Assembly: GCA_046727175.1 (NCBI GenBank)
Contig: JBKPCD010000039.1
Location: 1 to 33,423 of the forward strand
Direction of reading: 5' to 3'
Source: JBKPCD01 sp046727175
GTDB lineage: Bacteria > Acidobacteriota > Vicinamibacteria > Vicinamibacterales > 2-12-FULL-66-21
DNA length: 33,423 nucleotides
Under the pieces are notes generated by a model. That model saw nothing but the letters and a program-made list of their open reading frames with translations, was not told the DNA's origin and did not search any database. This document shows positions 1 through 8,295 of this stretch, one piece after another. How positions within the stretch are numbered: the first letter of the stretch is position 1; every line of letters starts with the position of its first letter. Both the position numbers and the translations under genes were made by a program.

Positions 1-249
1 GACAGGAACAGTATGCAGAGAACACTCAGAACACGCATGCGACCCTCCATTCTGTACCGTACGCCCTGGAACGATTCCAGGGTCAAGGGGACGCTGGCTT
101 GCGAGCGGGCGGCGTCGATCGTGGTCACCATCCATCCGAACGAGACATGGCAGAGCGTTTCGTTCGGATGTTTTCGAGAAGTGCATTAGATTTTGTGGCG
201 GCTTCGGACATTCTCGAAACGGGTCGTACCCATCGATCAACCGCACGTC
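1..249. other. Leader region with a palindrome, no gene seen
   Basis: I see no convincing gene here. The clearest structure is a perfect inverted repeat at 64-82: CCCTGGAA, a three-base spacer, then TTCCAGGG. It lies about 170 bases before the permease start and could be an operator or a short hairpin. No good -35/-10 pair is obvious next to it. An open frame running in from 193 on the + strand is only the upstream extension of the permease frame and would begin with TTG. Confidence 0.4.
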
Positions 250-1044
250 ATGCCAGGAACAACAGGACGCCAGGGCGCCATCGCCGGTATTTCTGGCCTG
301 CTCACAGGAATCGCTGCAGGGTTCATCGGAGTTGGTGGCGGTGAGTTTCGCATTCCAGTCCTCGTCAATCTTCTAAAGTTTTCGCTGAAAACGGCAGGCG
401 GCGTAAATCTCGTCGTCGGACTGTTCACCGTCGCATTGGGCGTGGTCCGTCGCGGGGGGCAACAGTCGCTGACGCCGGACGCTCTTGTGCTCGCAGCGAT
501 CATGGGCGTGGTGTCGCTGGCGGGTGCGGCAATAGGCGTCGTCGGGCGAGAGAAGATGTCGGTCCGGCCGCTCAGAATTGCCGTCTGCGTGTACCTGATC
601 GGAGTGGGCACATGGATGCTGTACGAATCCATCGCGCATGCGGAGCACGTACTCATCGAGCCGACTGGCATCGGCCGCTGGACGCTGGCGGCCGTAATGG
701 CGTTCATCATCGCGGTGATCAGCGGCGTCTTGGGTGTTGCCGGTGGCGAAATGCGGATTCCTGTGCTGCTGTATCTGTTTGGGATTCCGATTGTCGAGGC
801 GGGCACGCTCAGTCTGGCGGTATCCGTTCCCACCGTCGCCGCCGGCGCCCTCATCGACCGCCGAATGGGCGGCATTCCGAATTCCGTCCTGCAGATTGCC
901 GTCGTCATGGGGCTCGCGTCAGCGGTCGGCGTGCTCATGGGCGCTGCGTTGGTACCGTATGCGGATCGCGGCACCATCAAGGGCGCACTCGGCCTTGTTG
1001 TGTTGCTGGCGACAGTCCGTCTTGCCGTAAGCCCGGCGCACTGA
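250..1044 (+). CDS. TauE/SafE (TSUP) family membrane permease
   Basis: Predicted inner-membrane permease of the TauE/SafE family, 264 aa. These proteins move sulfur-containing organic acids or sulfite, but the substrate here cannot be read from the sequence. The protein has the expected two-fold internal repeat: GVGGGEFRIPVL near residue 27 and GVAGGEMRIPVL near residue 170, each in a hydrophobic helix and followed by further membrane segments. I chose the ATG at 250 because it gives a normal family N-terminus; the TTG at 193 would add 19 polar residues. The Shine-Dalgarno sequence is weak. It is transcribed convergently to the cus operon that ends at 1333. Its location beside copper-efflux genes suggests an accessory role in metal or sulfur handling, which is inference. 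Confidence 0.85.
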   Translation: MPGTTGRQGAIAGISGLLTGIAAGFIGVGGGEFRIPVLVNLLKFSLKTAGGVNLVVGLFTVALGVVRRGGQQSLTPDALVLAAIMGVVSLAGAAIGVVGREKMSVRPLRIAVCVYLIGVGTWMLYESIAHAEHVLIEPTGIGRWTLAAVMAFIIAVISGVLGVAGGEMRIPVLLYLFGIPIVEAGTLSLAVSVPTVAAGALIDRRMGGIPNSVLQIAVVMGLASAVGVLMGAALVPYADRGTIKGALGLVVLLATVRLAVSPAH

Positions 1045-1141
1045 AGGAGCCGCTCGGTCCGGGCGCCACGTCTCGCCCCGAGAAAGAGTCCGACTGTGAG
1101 AATCAGAACAGTTGGTTGAAGACATTTCAACGACGAAAACG

Positions 1142-1200
1142 CTGGAGCCACATTGGCTTTGCAGTAATCGGGCATTTCCGCGTGCAAGATTTCGAGGGAA
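1142..1200 (-). pseudogene. Fossil of the C-terminus of an AAA_28-like ATP-binding protein
   Basis: On the minus strand this stretch reads SLEILHAEMPDYCKANVAP. That closely matches TLEILRAEMPECCKTHVVP near the end of the intact ATP-binding protein encoded at 15505-16161. The similarity is also visible in the bases, for example tttgcag, then tcgggcatttc, then gcgtgca here against gcgcgca at 15580-15600. It fades on either side, and no P-loop or other part of the gene is present nearby. It is therefore a small leftover of a second copy, in the gap between the convergent permease and CusA genes. Its exact ends are approximate. Confidence 0.6.
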
Positions 1201-1332
1201 TGCGAAAAATGTGACGCGGGACTGAAGCAAAGGCTGCCGCCGGCGGCGCGTTTGAACACTCCGACCAATCAACCATTGATTCTAAGGACGCGAGAAATGT
1301 CCGAGTCGAAGGAGCACGTCCTGGAATCCCGA

Positions 1333-4300
1333 CTACAGGATCATCCCCGACACCTTGAGTGTGCCCTTCCTCAGCGCCTGCCGCTTCATGATGTAGAAGA
1401 TCACCGGCGTGATGATGAGGACGTGGATGGTGGAAGTGACCATGCCGCCGATAATCGGTGCCGCGATCGGTTTCATGATGTCCGCGCCGACGCCCGTGCT
1501 CCAGAGAATCGGCACGAGTCCGGCCATGACCACACTGACGGTCATCAGCTTCGGCCTAAGGCGGAGAACCGAGCCGGCAATCGTCGCCTCGCGGACATCT
1601 TCCTCCGTCAGAGTCCCGCCTTGCCGGAGCCGCTTGTCGAGCGCTTCGTGCAGGTAGACCACCATGACGACACCGGTCTGTACCGCGACGCCGTACAAGG
1701 CGATGTACCCCACCCAGACCGCGACCGAGAAGTTGTACCCGAGCAGCCACTGCAGGATGACTCCACCGGTCATCGCGTACACCACGGAGAGCATTACGAT
1801 CGTCGCTTCGGAAACCGAATGAAACGTCATGTAGAGCAACATGAAGATGATGAAGAACACCAGTGGGATGAGAATCTTCAGCCGTTCGCGGGCACGCACC
1901 TGGAATTCGTACTGGCCGGTCCACACAAGTGTGTAGCCGGCGGGGAGCTTGAGGCCTAGCGCAATCGCCTGTTTCGCCCGATCGACGTAGCCGCCAATGT
2001 CGCTTGTCGCCGTATCGACGTACACGTAGCCGGCGAGTTGACCATCTTCGTCGCGGATCATCGCTGGCCCCGGCGTGAGCGTAATCTCCGCGAGTTGGCC
2101 AAGCGGAATCTGCGCTCCCGTTGCGGTCTTCACTAGCACGCGCTGCAGGTCCGGGATGTTGTCACGAAATTCACGCGCGTACCGGACGTTCACCGGATAT
2201 CGCTCGCGACCTTCGATCGTCCGCGTGATGTTCTGGCCGCCAATCGCCGATTCGATGACGTCCTGCACGTCGCGCACCATCAGGCCGTAGCGCGCGATGG
2301 CCTCCCGATCGATCCGAATATCCGTGAAGTAGCCCTGCGCGACCCGCTCGGCGTACACGCTCCGCGTCCCGGGAATACTCTGCAGAATCTGCTCGATTTC
2401 GGTCCCGATCCGCTGAATCTCATTCAGATCAGAGCCCATGATCTTGATCCCGACCGGAGTCTTGATGCCCGTGAGGAGCATGTCCAGGCGATTCCGAATC
2501 GGCTGTGTCCACACATTCGGGAAGCCTGGAAACTGCAACTGCGCGTCCATGTCGGCCTGCAGCTGCTCGAGCGTCATGCCCGGGCGCCACTGCTCGCGCG
2601 GTTTGAGCGTCACCGTCGTGTTCACCATTCCCATCGGTGTGTTGTCCGTTGGCGTTGTCCCGCGACCCACGGACCCAAAGACAGTCTGCACCTCCGGGAA
2701 TTGGCGCAGCATCCTGTCCTGGACCTGAAGGATGCGCGTCGCTTCGGTGATCGAGAGGCCAGGCGGCGACGTCGGCATGTAGAGTTGCGATCCTTCGTAG
2801 AGTGGTGGCATGAATTCGCTACCGATCATGAACAGCAACGGGATGGTCAGCGGCACGACCGCGAAGTTCACGAGCAGCGCGGTCCATTTGAACCGGAGTG
2901 CTGACCGAATAATGGGCTCGTAGATCCAGGCAAAGAAGTGCGAAATCGGATTCTGCGACTCTGGTTTCAGCCGTTTACCGCGGATGAAGATGATCATCAG
3001 CACGGGCACCAACGTGATGGAGAGAATCGAGGCCGCGAGCATGGCGAACGTTTTCGTAAACGCGAGCGGCCGGAACATGCGGCCTTCCTGCGCTTCGAGC
3101 AGGAAGACCGGCACGAACGAGATGATGATGATCGCGAGCGAGAAGAAGATGGCGCGCCCGACCTGCTTGGCCGCGCGCAGGATGGCATGGGGCTGGTTGG
3201 CATAAGCGATCGAGCCGTCGACCTCACCGCCGGCTGAAGGTTCATCCACGGACGCCTCGGGCTCCGAGACATGACGATACGCGTTCTCGACCATCACGAT
3301 GGACGCGTCGACAAGCACACCGATGGCGAGCGCCAAGCCACCGAGCGACATGATGTTCGACGTGACGCCGAGGTAGTACATCGGAATGAACGAGGCGCGG
3401 ACTGCGATCGGCAGGGCCAATATTGGAATCAGTGCCGATCGAAAATGAAACAAAAAGATGATGATGACGATCGAGACGACGATCGCCTCTTCGATCAACG
3501 TACGACGGAGCGTGTTGATCGATTCGCCAATAAGCCAGGAACGATCGTAGGTAGGCACGATTTTCATGCCGGCGGGCATCGAGTGCTGGACTTCCTGGAG
3601 CTTAGCCTTCACCTGGTCGATGACACGTAGGGCGTTCTCGCCGAAGCGCATGACCACGATCCCGCCGACGACCTCGCCTTTGCCGTCCAATTCCGCGACG
3701 CCGCGACGAATATCGGGCCCGAGTCGGACGTTCGCTACGTCGCCGACACGAATCGGCGTGCCGCGCGCGTCGGCACCGAGCGACACGCGCTCGATGTCGG
3801 CGACCGATGTCAGATAGCCGCGCCCTCGGACCATGTACTCGCGACCGGCGAATTCGAGCAGCCGACCCTCGACGTCGTTGTTGCTCATCTTGATCGCATC
3901 GATCACTTGTTTCACGCCGAGGTTGTACGCCGCCAGCTTGTTCGGATCGAGATTCACCTGGTACTGCTTGACGAATCCGCCGATACTCGCGACCTCGGCC
4001 ACACCTCGGACCGACGCGAGCCAGTAGCGGAGATGCCAATCCTGGAAGCTGCGGAGCTCGGCGAGATTGTGCTGCCCGGTCTCGTCGACCAGCGCGTACT
4101 CGAACACCCAGCCCACGCCCGTCGCATCGGGACCGATGACTGAGTTCACGCCTTCCGGGAGCTGGCCGCGGATCCCTTGCAGGTACTCCACAACGCGGCT
4201 GCGTGCCCAGTACATGTCTGTACCGTCCTGGAAGATGACGTAGACGTACGAGATGCCGAAGTCGGTAAACCCGCGGACCGCTTTCACGCGCGGTGTCGAG

Positions 4301-4521
4301 ATCAGCGCCGTCACGATGGGGTACGTGATCTGGTCCTCGATCAAATCAGGGCTGCGGCCCATCCACTCTGTCGAGACAATCACCTGGACGTCGGAAATAT
4401 CGGGAACCGCGTCGAGCGGCGTCTTCGTCATCGCCCAGATGCCCCACACCGTCAGCGCGACGGTGCCCGTGAACACCAGGAATCGATTCGAGGCACACCA
4501 CTCAATGATTCGGTGAATCAT
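1333..4521 (-). CDS. cusA: Heavy-metal RND efflux permease, CusA type (pump 1)
   Basis: Inner-membrane proton/metal antiporter of the HME-RND family, 1062 aa, which is normal for the family. It would take Cu(I) or Ag(I) from the periplasm and pass it to CusB and the outer-membrane channel. Hallmarks are the N-terminal TPLDAVPDISDVQV stretch, the TM4 motif VDASIVMVEN with Asp405, and three methionines at 582, 632 and 681. These sit at a constant offset of +9 from Met573, Met623 and Met672 of E. coli CusA. The DFG acidic motif of CzcA-type divalent pumps is absent. At the position of E. coli Glu939 the residue is Gln948 (context GVAVQTG), while a lysine (Lys991, RPKLMT) is kept near E. coli Lys984. 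The ATG overlaps the cusB stop (ATGA), so translation is probably coupled. It is the last gene of the operon. Confidence 0.95.
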   Translation of the reverse strand: MIHRIIEWCASNRFLVFTGTVALTVWGIWAMTKTPLDAVPDISDVQVIVSTEWMGRSPDLIEDQITYPIVTALISTPRVKAVRGFTDFGISYVYVIFQDGTDMYWARSRVVEYLQGIRGQLPEGVNSVIGPDATGVGWVFEYALVDETGQHNLAELRSFQDWHLRYWLASVRGVAEVASIGGFVKQYQVNLDPNKLAAYNLGVKQVIDAIKMSNNDVEGRLLEFAGREYMVRGRGYLTSVADIERVSLGADARGTPIRVGDVANVRLGPDIRRGVAELDGKGEVVGGIVVMRFGENALRVIDQVKAKLQEVQHSMPAGMKIVPTYDRSWLIGESINTLRRTLIEEAIVVSIVIIIFLFHFRSALIPILALPIAVRASFIPMYYLGVTSNIMSLGGLALAIGVLVDASIVMVENAYRHVSEPEASVDEPSAGGEVDGSIAYANQPHAILRAAKQVGRAIFFSLAIIIISFVPVFLLEAQEGRMFRPLAFTKTFAMLAASILSITLVPVLMIIFIRGKRLKPESQNPISHFFAWIYEPIIRSALRFKWTALLVNFAVVPLTIPLLFMIGSEFMPPLYEGSQLYMPTSPPGLSITEATRILQVQDRMLRQFPEVQTVFGSVGRGTTPTDNTPMGMVNTTVTLKPREQWRPGMTLEQLQADMDAQLQFPGFPNVWTQPIRNRLDMLLTGIKTPVGIKIMGSDLNEIQRIGTEIEQILQSIPGTRSVYAERVAQGYFTDIRIDREAIARYGLMVRDVQDVIESAIGGQNITRTIEGRERYPVNVRYAREFRDNIPDLQRVLVKTATGAQIPLGQLAEITLTPGPAMIRDEDGQLAGYVYVDTATSDIGGYVDRAKQAIALGLKLPAGYTLVWTGQYEFQVRARERLKILIPLVFFIIFMLLYMTFHSVSEATIVMLSVVYAMTGGVILQWLLGYNFSVAVWVGYIALYGVAVQTGVVMVVYLHEALDKRLRQGGTLTEEDVREATIAGSVLRLRPKLMTVSVVMAGLVPILWSTGVGADIMKPIAAPIIGGMVTSTIHVLIITPVIFYIMKRQALRKGTLKVSGMIL

Positions 4522-6056
4522 CGTGCCACCACCTGCAGTTGCTTCGTACCGAGGCGCTGCCCACCCCGCGTGACGGTCACTGTGGTATCCCAGCGGCCGG
4601 CCATCATCGCTTGGCCGGTTCCGCGGTACACGCCGGCACCTGCCGGCGAAAGCTTGGCTTCGCTCCGCATCGCCGGCATGTTCATCGTCGGCATCGCCGG
4701 CATGAAGAACTGCACCGTGACCTCGGCATCCTCGATTGGCTTGCCGGCAGCATCCTTGACGGTCGCCTCGAGCTGGTTCTCGCCGGCCTTCGGCGGATCG
4801 GGCACCGTACGAAACGTGATCTCTGTGCCACCGGCGGTCGGACCGGCGGTGCTCGGTGCGGACGCTTCGAACGCCTGGAGCGACGCGCGGAGCTGGCTCT
4901 CCGAGTCGAGGAAGAACGTCGCTCCAGTTGCCACCTGTTCACCCTCCTTCAGACCCTCGAGAATCTCGATGGCATCGCCGGCGCGGCGTCCGACCTTGAC
5001 TTTGCGTGGCTCGAACATCCCTTCGCCCTGCGCGACGAACACGACTTGCTCCTGACCCGAGTCCAGGACTGCATTTGTTGGAACGGTGAAGGCGGTGCCG
5101 CCGGCACCTTGCAGTTCAACGGTGGCGTACATGCCGGGTTTCAACCGGCCGCGATGGTTGGCGAACTCAAACCGAGCTCTGTTCGTTCGCGTCTTCTCAT
5201 CGAGGTACGGGTACACGTAGATGACGCGACCGGTGAACCGCTGCCCGGGATACGCATCGACGGTGACCGTCGCCGGTGCGCCGACTCGAACCGCGGAGAG
5301 CTCGCGTTCATAGAGGTCAGCTTCCACCCATACCACCGAAAGATCCGCGACGCGGTACAGACTCTGTCCCGGCATGACGTGCAGCCCTTTGAGGGCTTGT
5401 TTTTCGACCACGACGCCGGCCACGGGCGATCGGAACGTCACGAGTTCTGGAGCCTGTCGCTTCTCCTCGAGCGCACGTATTTCTTCTGCGGGCAATTCCC
5501 ACAACGCGAGGCGCTGTCGCGCAGACGCCACGAGTTGGTCCGCGCGTTCTCGCGCGTCAGCAATCACTGAAGTCTGCACCTGGTCGCGAGTCTTCAGGGC
5601 GAGGAGGTACTCCTGCGCCGTGTTCAGCAGCTCCGGGCTGTACAGCGTGAACAGCGGCTGGCCTTTCTGAATTTGCTGGCCCGTGTAGTCGACACACAGA
5701 TCGCGGATCCATCCCTCCACGCGCAGGTTGACGTCGGCCTGTCGCGTCTCGTCGAACCGGACGACGCCAACGGTTCGCACCGTCTGCGACATCGGGGCGT
5801 GCGTAACGGCCACGGTTTTGACCCCAATCAGCTGTTGCCGGCGAGGATCAATCGTGACGGGCCCTCGGGGGGTTCCTGTAGGTGCGGCAGGTACTGGTGG
5901 TGTGTTCCCGGCTGGCATTGCGGGCATACCTTTGTGCGCAGCATCAGCCGCAGCTGCGGGCGCGCGGCCGGCACGACTGCGAATGGCATACACGCCTCCT
6001 GCGGCGATGAGCCCGAGGAGAACCAGCGCGACGATGAGATAGAGGACGCGCTTCAT
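4518..6056 (-). CDS. cusB: RND periplasmic adaptor, CusB type, with C-terminal YtkA-like domain
   Basis: Membrane-fusion protein of 512 aa linking CusA to the outer-membrane channel and delivering periplasmic Cu(I)/Ag(I). Residues 5-25 form an N-terminal membrane anchor, followed by an Ala/Pro/Met-rich linker with GMPAMPAG at 43-50 that may bind metal, as the N-terminal methionines of CusB do. The core has the adaptor pattern: VEGWIRDL and QKGQPLFTLYSPEL in the barrel-sandwich part, an alpha-helical hairpin around residues 155-200, then YVYPYLDEKTRTNRARFEF and LKPGMYATVEL. The last 100 residues form a beta-rich domain resembling YtkA/FixH, with a Met-rich run (FFMPAMPTMNMPAM) that could be another copper site. 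Start and stop codons overlap both neighbours by four bases. Confidence 0.93.
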   Translation of the reverse strand: MKRVLYLIVALVLLGLIAAGGVYAIRSRAGRAPAAAADAAHKGMPAMPAGNTPPVPAAPTGTPRGPVTIDPRRQQLIGVKTVAVTHAPMSQTVRTVGVVRFDETRQADVNLRVEGWIRDLCVDYTGQQIQKGQPLFTLYSPELLNTAQEYLLALKTRDQVQTSVIADARERADQLVASARQRLALWELPAEEIRALEEKRQAPELVTFRSPVAGVVVEKQALKGLHVMPGQSLYRVADLSVVWVEADLYERELSAVRVGAPATVTVDAYPGQRFTGRVIYVYPYLDEKTRTNRARFEFANHRGRLKPGMYATVELQGAGGTAFTVPTNAVLDSGQEQVVFVAQGEGMFEPRKVKVGRRAGDAIEILEGLKEGEQVATGATFFLDSESQLRASLQAFEASAPSTAGPTAGGTEITFRTVPDPPKAGENQLEATVKDAAGKPIEDAEVTVQFFMPAMPTMNMPAMRSEAKLSPAGAGVYRGTGQAMMAGRWDTTVTVTRGGQRLGTKQLQVVAR

Positions 6057-7393
6057 CGCTGCTTCTCCTGGATGGACACCGCTGCGGTCGTGCCCGATGG
6101 AAGGTCATCACCAACGGCTCGCTCGAGGTCCGCGAGCGCCTGGCTGAAGTCGCTCAACGCTCGGAAATACTCGAGCCGTGCATCGAGCAGCATTCGCTCG
6201 CTGTCGATGAGGGCCTGGAAATCGACGCGGTCCGTCTGGTACGCCACTCGCGAGACTTCGAGCGTCTGCTGCGACTGTGGCAGGATCGTGGTCCGCAAGA
6301 GGGCAGCCCGCTCCTGTGCAGCCTTGCCGCGCACGTATGCCTCTTGCACGGCGAGACGTACGGCGTTCTCCAGTGCGCGGGCTCTCGTCTTCATCGCTTC
6401 GACCGAGGCGCTCTGTTCCGCCACCCGCGCATCGACCTTGCTGCGCGACCACGGCGCCTTTGGCCAGCTGACCGCTACGCTTCCGAGCCAGGCGTCGGTC
6501 ATCCCGGGCGTCAGCATGTAGCCGCCCTGAATGGTGAAGTCGGGCTTGTAATCCGCTCGGGAAACGGCGACCTGCGCTTCGGCCCGTTCGATTTCGAGGC
6601 GTGCACGTCGCAGTTCGGGCTGTCGATCGACGGCCATTTGCTGCAAGTCGGCGGTTGCCGGCAAGAGCGTCTCTTCTCGTGGATCGACGAGCGGACCGAG
6701 TGGCGTTTCAGGGGCGCGATCGAGGAGGACATTCAGCCGCGCGGTCGCGAGATTCGCTTGTTCGTCGAAGTTCACGATGTCCGCGTGCAGCTTGGAAAGC
6801 TCGAGGACCGGCTTCAACACGTCCTGCTGCGAGATCCGGCCGGTCGTGTACTTTGCCTGCGAGATGTCCGCGATCTGCCGAAGGAGATCGACACTCTCCA
6901 GGTGCACGTCGATCGCCTTCCGAGCAATGAAGATCGTTGCGTAGGCTTGCTTGATCTCGGCGAGGATCTGTCTTGTTCGCGCGGTGACGTCGTTTTCCGC
7001 TAACGCGATGTCCTTGTCGGAGACCGTCGCCCGAAGGTCGCGTTTGCCGCGTCCGGGGAGCTCCTGGCTGATCATGAACATGTACATGTTCGTGTTCGCC
7101 GGATTAATGGAGTTGATCGGCCACTGCCAGATCTGAGCCTGGCCTACCGGTGGACTTAGGCCGCGTTCTTGCGCCGGCCGGTGGCGGGCGACATCAACCT
7201 GCTGCCGAAGCGCTTTCAAGTTCGGATTCTTCTCGATCGCCTCACGCAGCAAGTCAGCCAGCGACACGGGCGGCCCTTCGTAGTGCCGGTACTGCTGAGG
7301 ATGTTGAGCGCCTCCTGAACTCGAAACCTGGCCAGCGACATCCGATGTGCCGATCGATAAGACGGCAATCGTCGCGAGAAGTGTCTTCCTCAT
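6053..7393 (-). CDS. TolC-family outer-membrane channel of pump 1 (CusC-like)
   Basis: Outer-membrane efflux protein of 446 aa. It has a cleavable signal peptide (residues 1-21) and no lipobox, unlike the lipoprotein CusC of E. coli. The two repeated OEP halves are visible: the first begins around SLADLLREAIEKNPNLKALR and contains the long helices with ALAENDVTARTRQILAEIKQ, and the second lies around DRQPELRRARLEIERAEAQV. It would form the trimeric exit duct for the CusA/CusB pair encoded directly downstream with an ATGA overlap. The gap to the small upstream gene is about 160 bases. Confidence 0.9.
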   Translation of the reverse strand: MRKTLLATIAVLSIGTSDVAGQVSSSGGAQHPQQYRHYEGPPVSLADLLREAIEKNPNLKALRQQVDVARHRPAQERGLSPPVGQAQIWQWPINSINPANTNMYMFMISQELPGRGKRDLRATVSDKDIALAENDVTARTRQILAEIKQAYATIFIARKAIDVHLESVDLLRQIADISQAKYTTGRISQQDVLKPVLELSKLHADIVNFDEQANLATARLNVLLDRAPETPLGPLVDPREETLLPATADLQQMAVDRQPELRRARLEIERAEAQVAVSRADYKPDFTIQGGYMLTPGMTDAWLGSVAVSWPKAPWSRSKVDARVAEQSASVEAMKTRARALENAVRLAVQEAYVRGKAAQERAALLRTTILPQSQQTLEVSRVAYQTDRVDFQALIDSERMLLDARLEYFRALSDFSQALADLERAVGDDLPSGTTAAVSIQEKQR

Positions 7394-7555
7394 CGAAACC
7401 CCACATGCTCATGTAGTCACAACTCATGTCCACCAACCGCTCGCCGAGAACTGGTCGAGAAATGTCCAGGAACGCAGCAACCGACGAGCAGATCAATCGA
7501 TGGAGAGACCCATGTCCGTGGCGCGTGCGCACGGACACACTACGAGCGTGGGTGG

Positions 7556-7948
7556 CTAGACCAGGAAGACGGAGAGAACGAGGTGTCGCGGAATCGTACT
7601 GACGGAAACCGGGATGACGATCCGCCAAGCCTCATGCACGCGCGGAGCGTCCGGCGGCGGAACCGAAACGAGCGTGGACAAGACCACCAGCGCGACTGTT
7701 CCGGCGTGGGATGAATTCGAGGGAGTCGACGGATTGCGTTCGGAACGAGCGCAGCAGCTGTCCGCCTGCGCCTGGGTCAGTATCGTGCTGCCGACCCGCC
7801 CACCAGGCGGAGTCGAATGCCGCATCGGACATTGACGCTCGTGCGCGCAGCACGCCATGCGCTGTGCGGCCGTGCGCTGCCAGCCCGCACACTGCACCCA
7901 TGAACCCAACGCGAGGGTCATGATCGCGACGAGAGCAGCAAGACGCAT
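7556..7948 (-). CDS. Small secreted Cys/His-rich protein at the head of cus operon 1
   Basis: 130 aa, no family recognised. The N-terminus MRLAALVAIMTLALGSWVQC looks like a signal peptide or membrane anchor. It is followed by a potential metal-binding stretch, MACCAHERQCPMRH, and a second Cys pair (SCC) near residue 65. A hydrophobic segment (TVALVVLSTLVSV) lies in the second half. I chose the ATG at 7948; a GTG at 7963 in the same frame would add five residues, and neither has a strong ribosome-binding site. Its position first in the operon and the presence of a similar small secreted protein at the head of the second cus operon suggest a periplasmic copper-binding or sensing role. That is inference. 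Confidence 0.6.
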   Translation of the reverse strand: MRLAALVAIMTLALGSWVQCAGWQRTAAQRMACCAHERQCPMRHSTPPGGRVGSTILTQAQADSCCARSERNPSTPSNSSHAGTVALVVLSTLVSVPPPDAPRVHEAWRIVIPVSVSTIPRHLVLSVFLV

Positions 7949-7963
7949 GGTCAGGGACCGCAC

Positions 7964-8295
7964 CTATTCAGGATGCTGGGAACGCGACACAAAGTCAATC
8001 GACCGGCAGTCGATCAACTCGTATTGTCAGCCGCGACGCTACGGAGCGGTCATGAACCGACGGTCAACCAGGATTCCAGCCACGTCGCTCGGGTGGACCT
8101 TGACGTGGCGCCTCTCATCAGAGACGGCATAGCAAAAACCACTTTGCTTGCCCGTCAACGTGACTCGACCGGCCCCGAGAAAGATGATGCGGCGACACGC
8201 CGAAGCGAAAACGCTGGGAGCATCTCGGACGCCGGAGGTGAAACAAGCCGAAAACGCTTGTCGCGCTTTCGGCTCGCCCATTCAGTTTCGAAACG
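7964..8295. other. Intergenic region upstream of cus operon 1
   Basis: This 332-base stretch separates the metzincin-like gene from operon 1, both on the minus strand, so it should contain the operon promoter. On the minus strand TTGACG near 8145 is followed 18 bases later by TGCTAT, a poor but possible sigma70 pair. A minus-strand open frame at 8039-8281 could encode 80 aa, with a protein-like middle (GRVTLTGKQSGFCYAV). However, its N-terminal part overlaps a terminator hairpin and I recognise no family, so I do not call it as a gene. Confidence 0.35.
8247..8273 (-). terminator. Probable rho-independent terminator of the metzincin-like gene
   Basis: On the minus strand GCCGAAAGCGC and GCGTTTTCGGC form an 11-bp stem (one G-U pair) around a five-base loop, followed by TTGTTTC. 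It lies about 20 bases after the stop codon of the gene at 8296-9072, as expected for an intrinsic terminator. Confidence 0.65.

Noticed and set aside
237..1268. Long minus-strand open frame opposite the TauE/SafE gene
   Set aside because: It is low in protein character (rich in Pro, Thr and Arg) and runs antisense to a clear permease. Only its first part, near 1142-1200, carries a real signal, the ATPase fossil.
4177..5570. Long + strand open frames across cusA/cusB
   Set aside because: They are antisense to well-conserved genes and have no motifs; GC-rich codon bias keeps the opposite frames open.
8039..8281. 80-aa minus-strand frame with a protein-like stretch
   Set aside because: Its beginning overlaps the terminator hairpin, no ribosome-binding site is evident and no family is recognised. 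It stays a possibility only.
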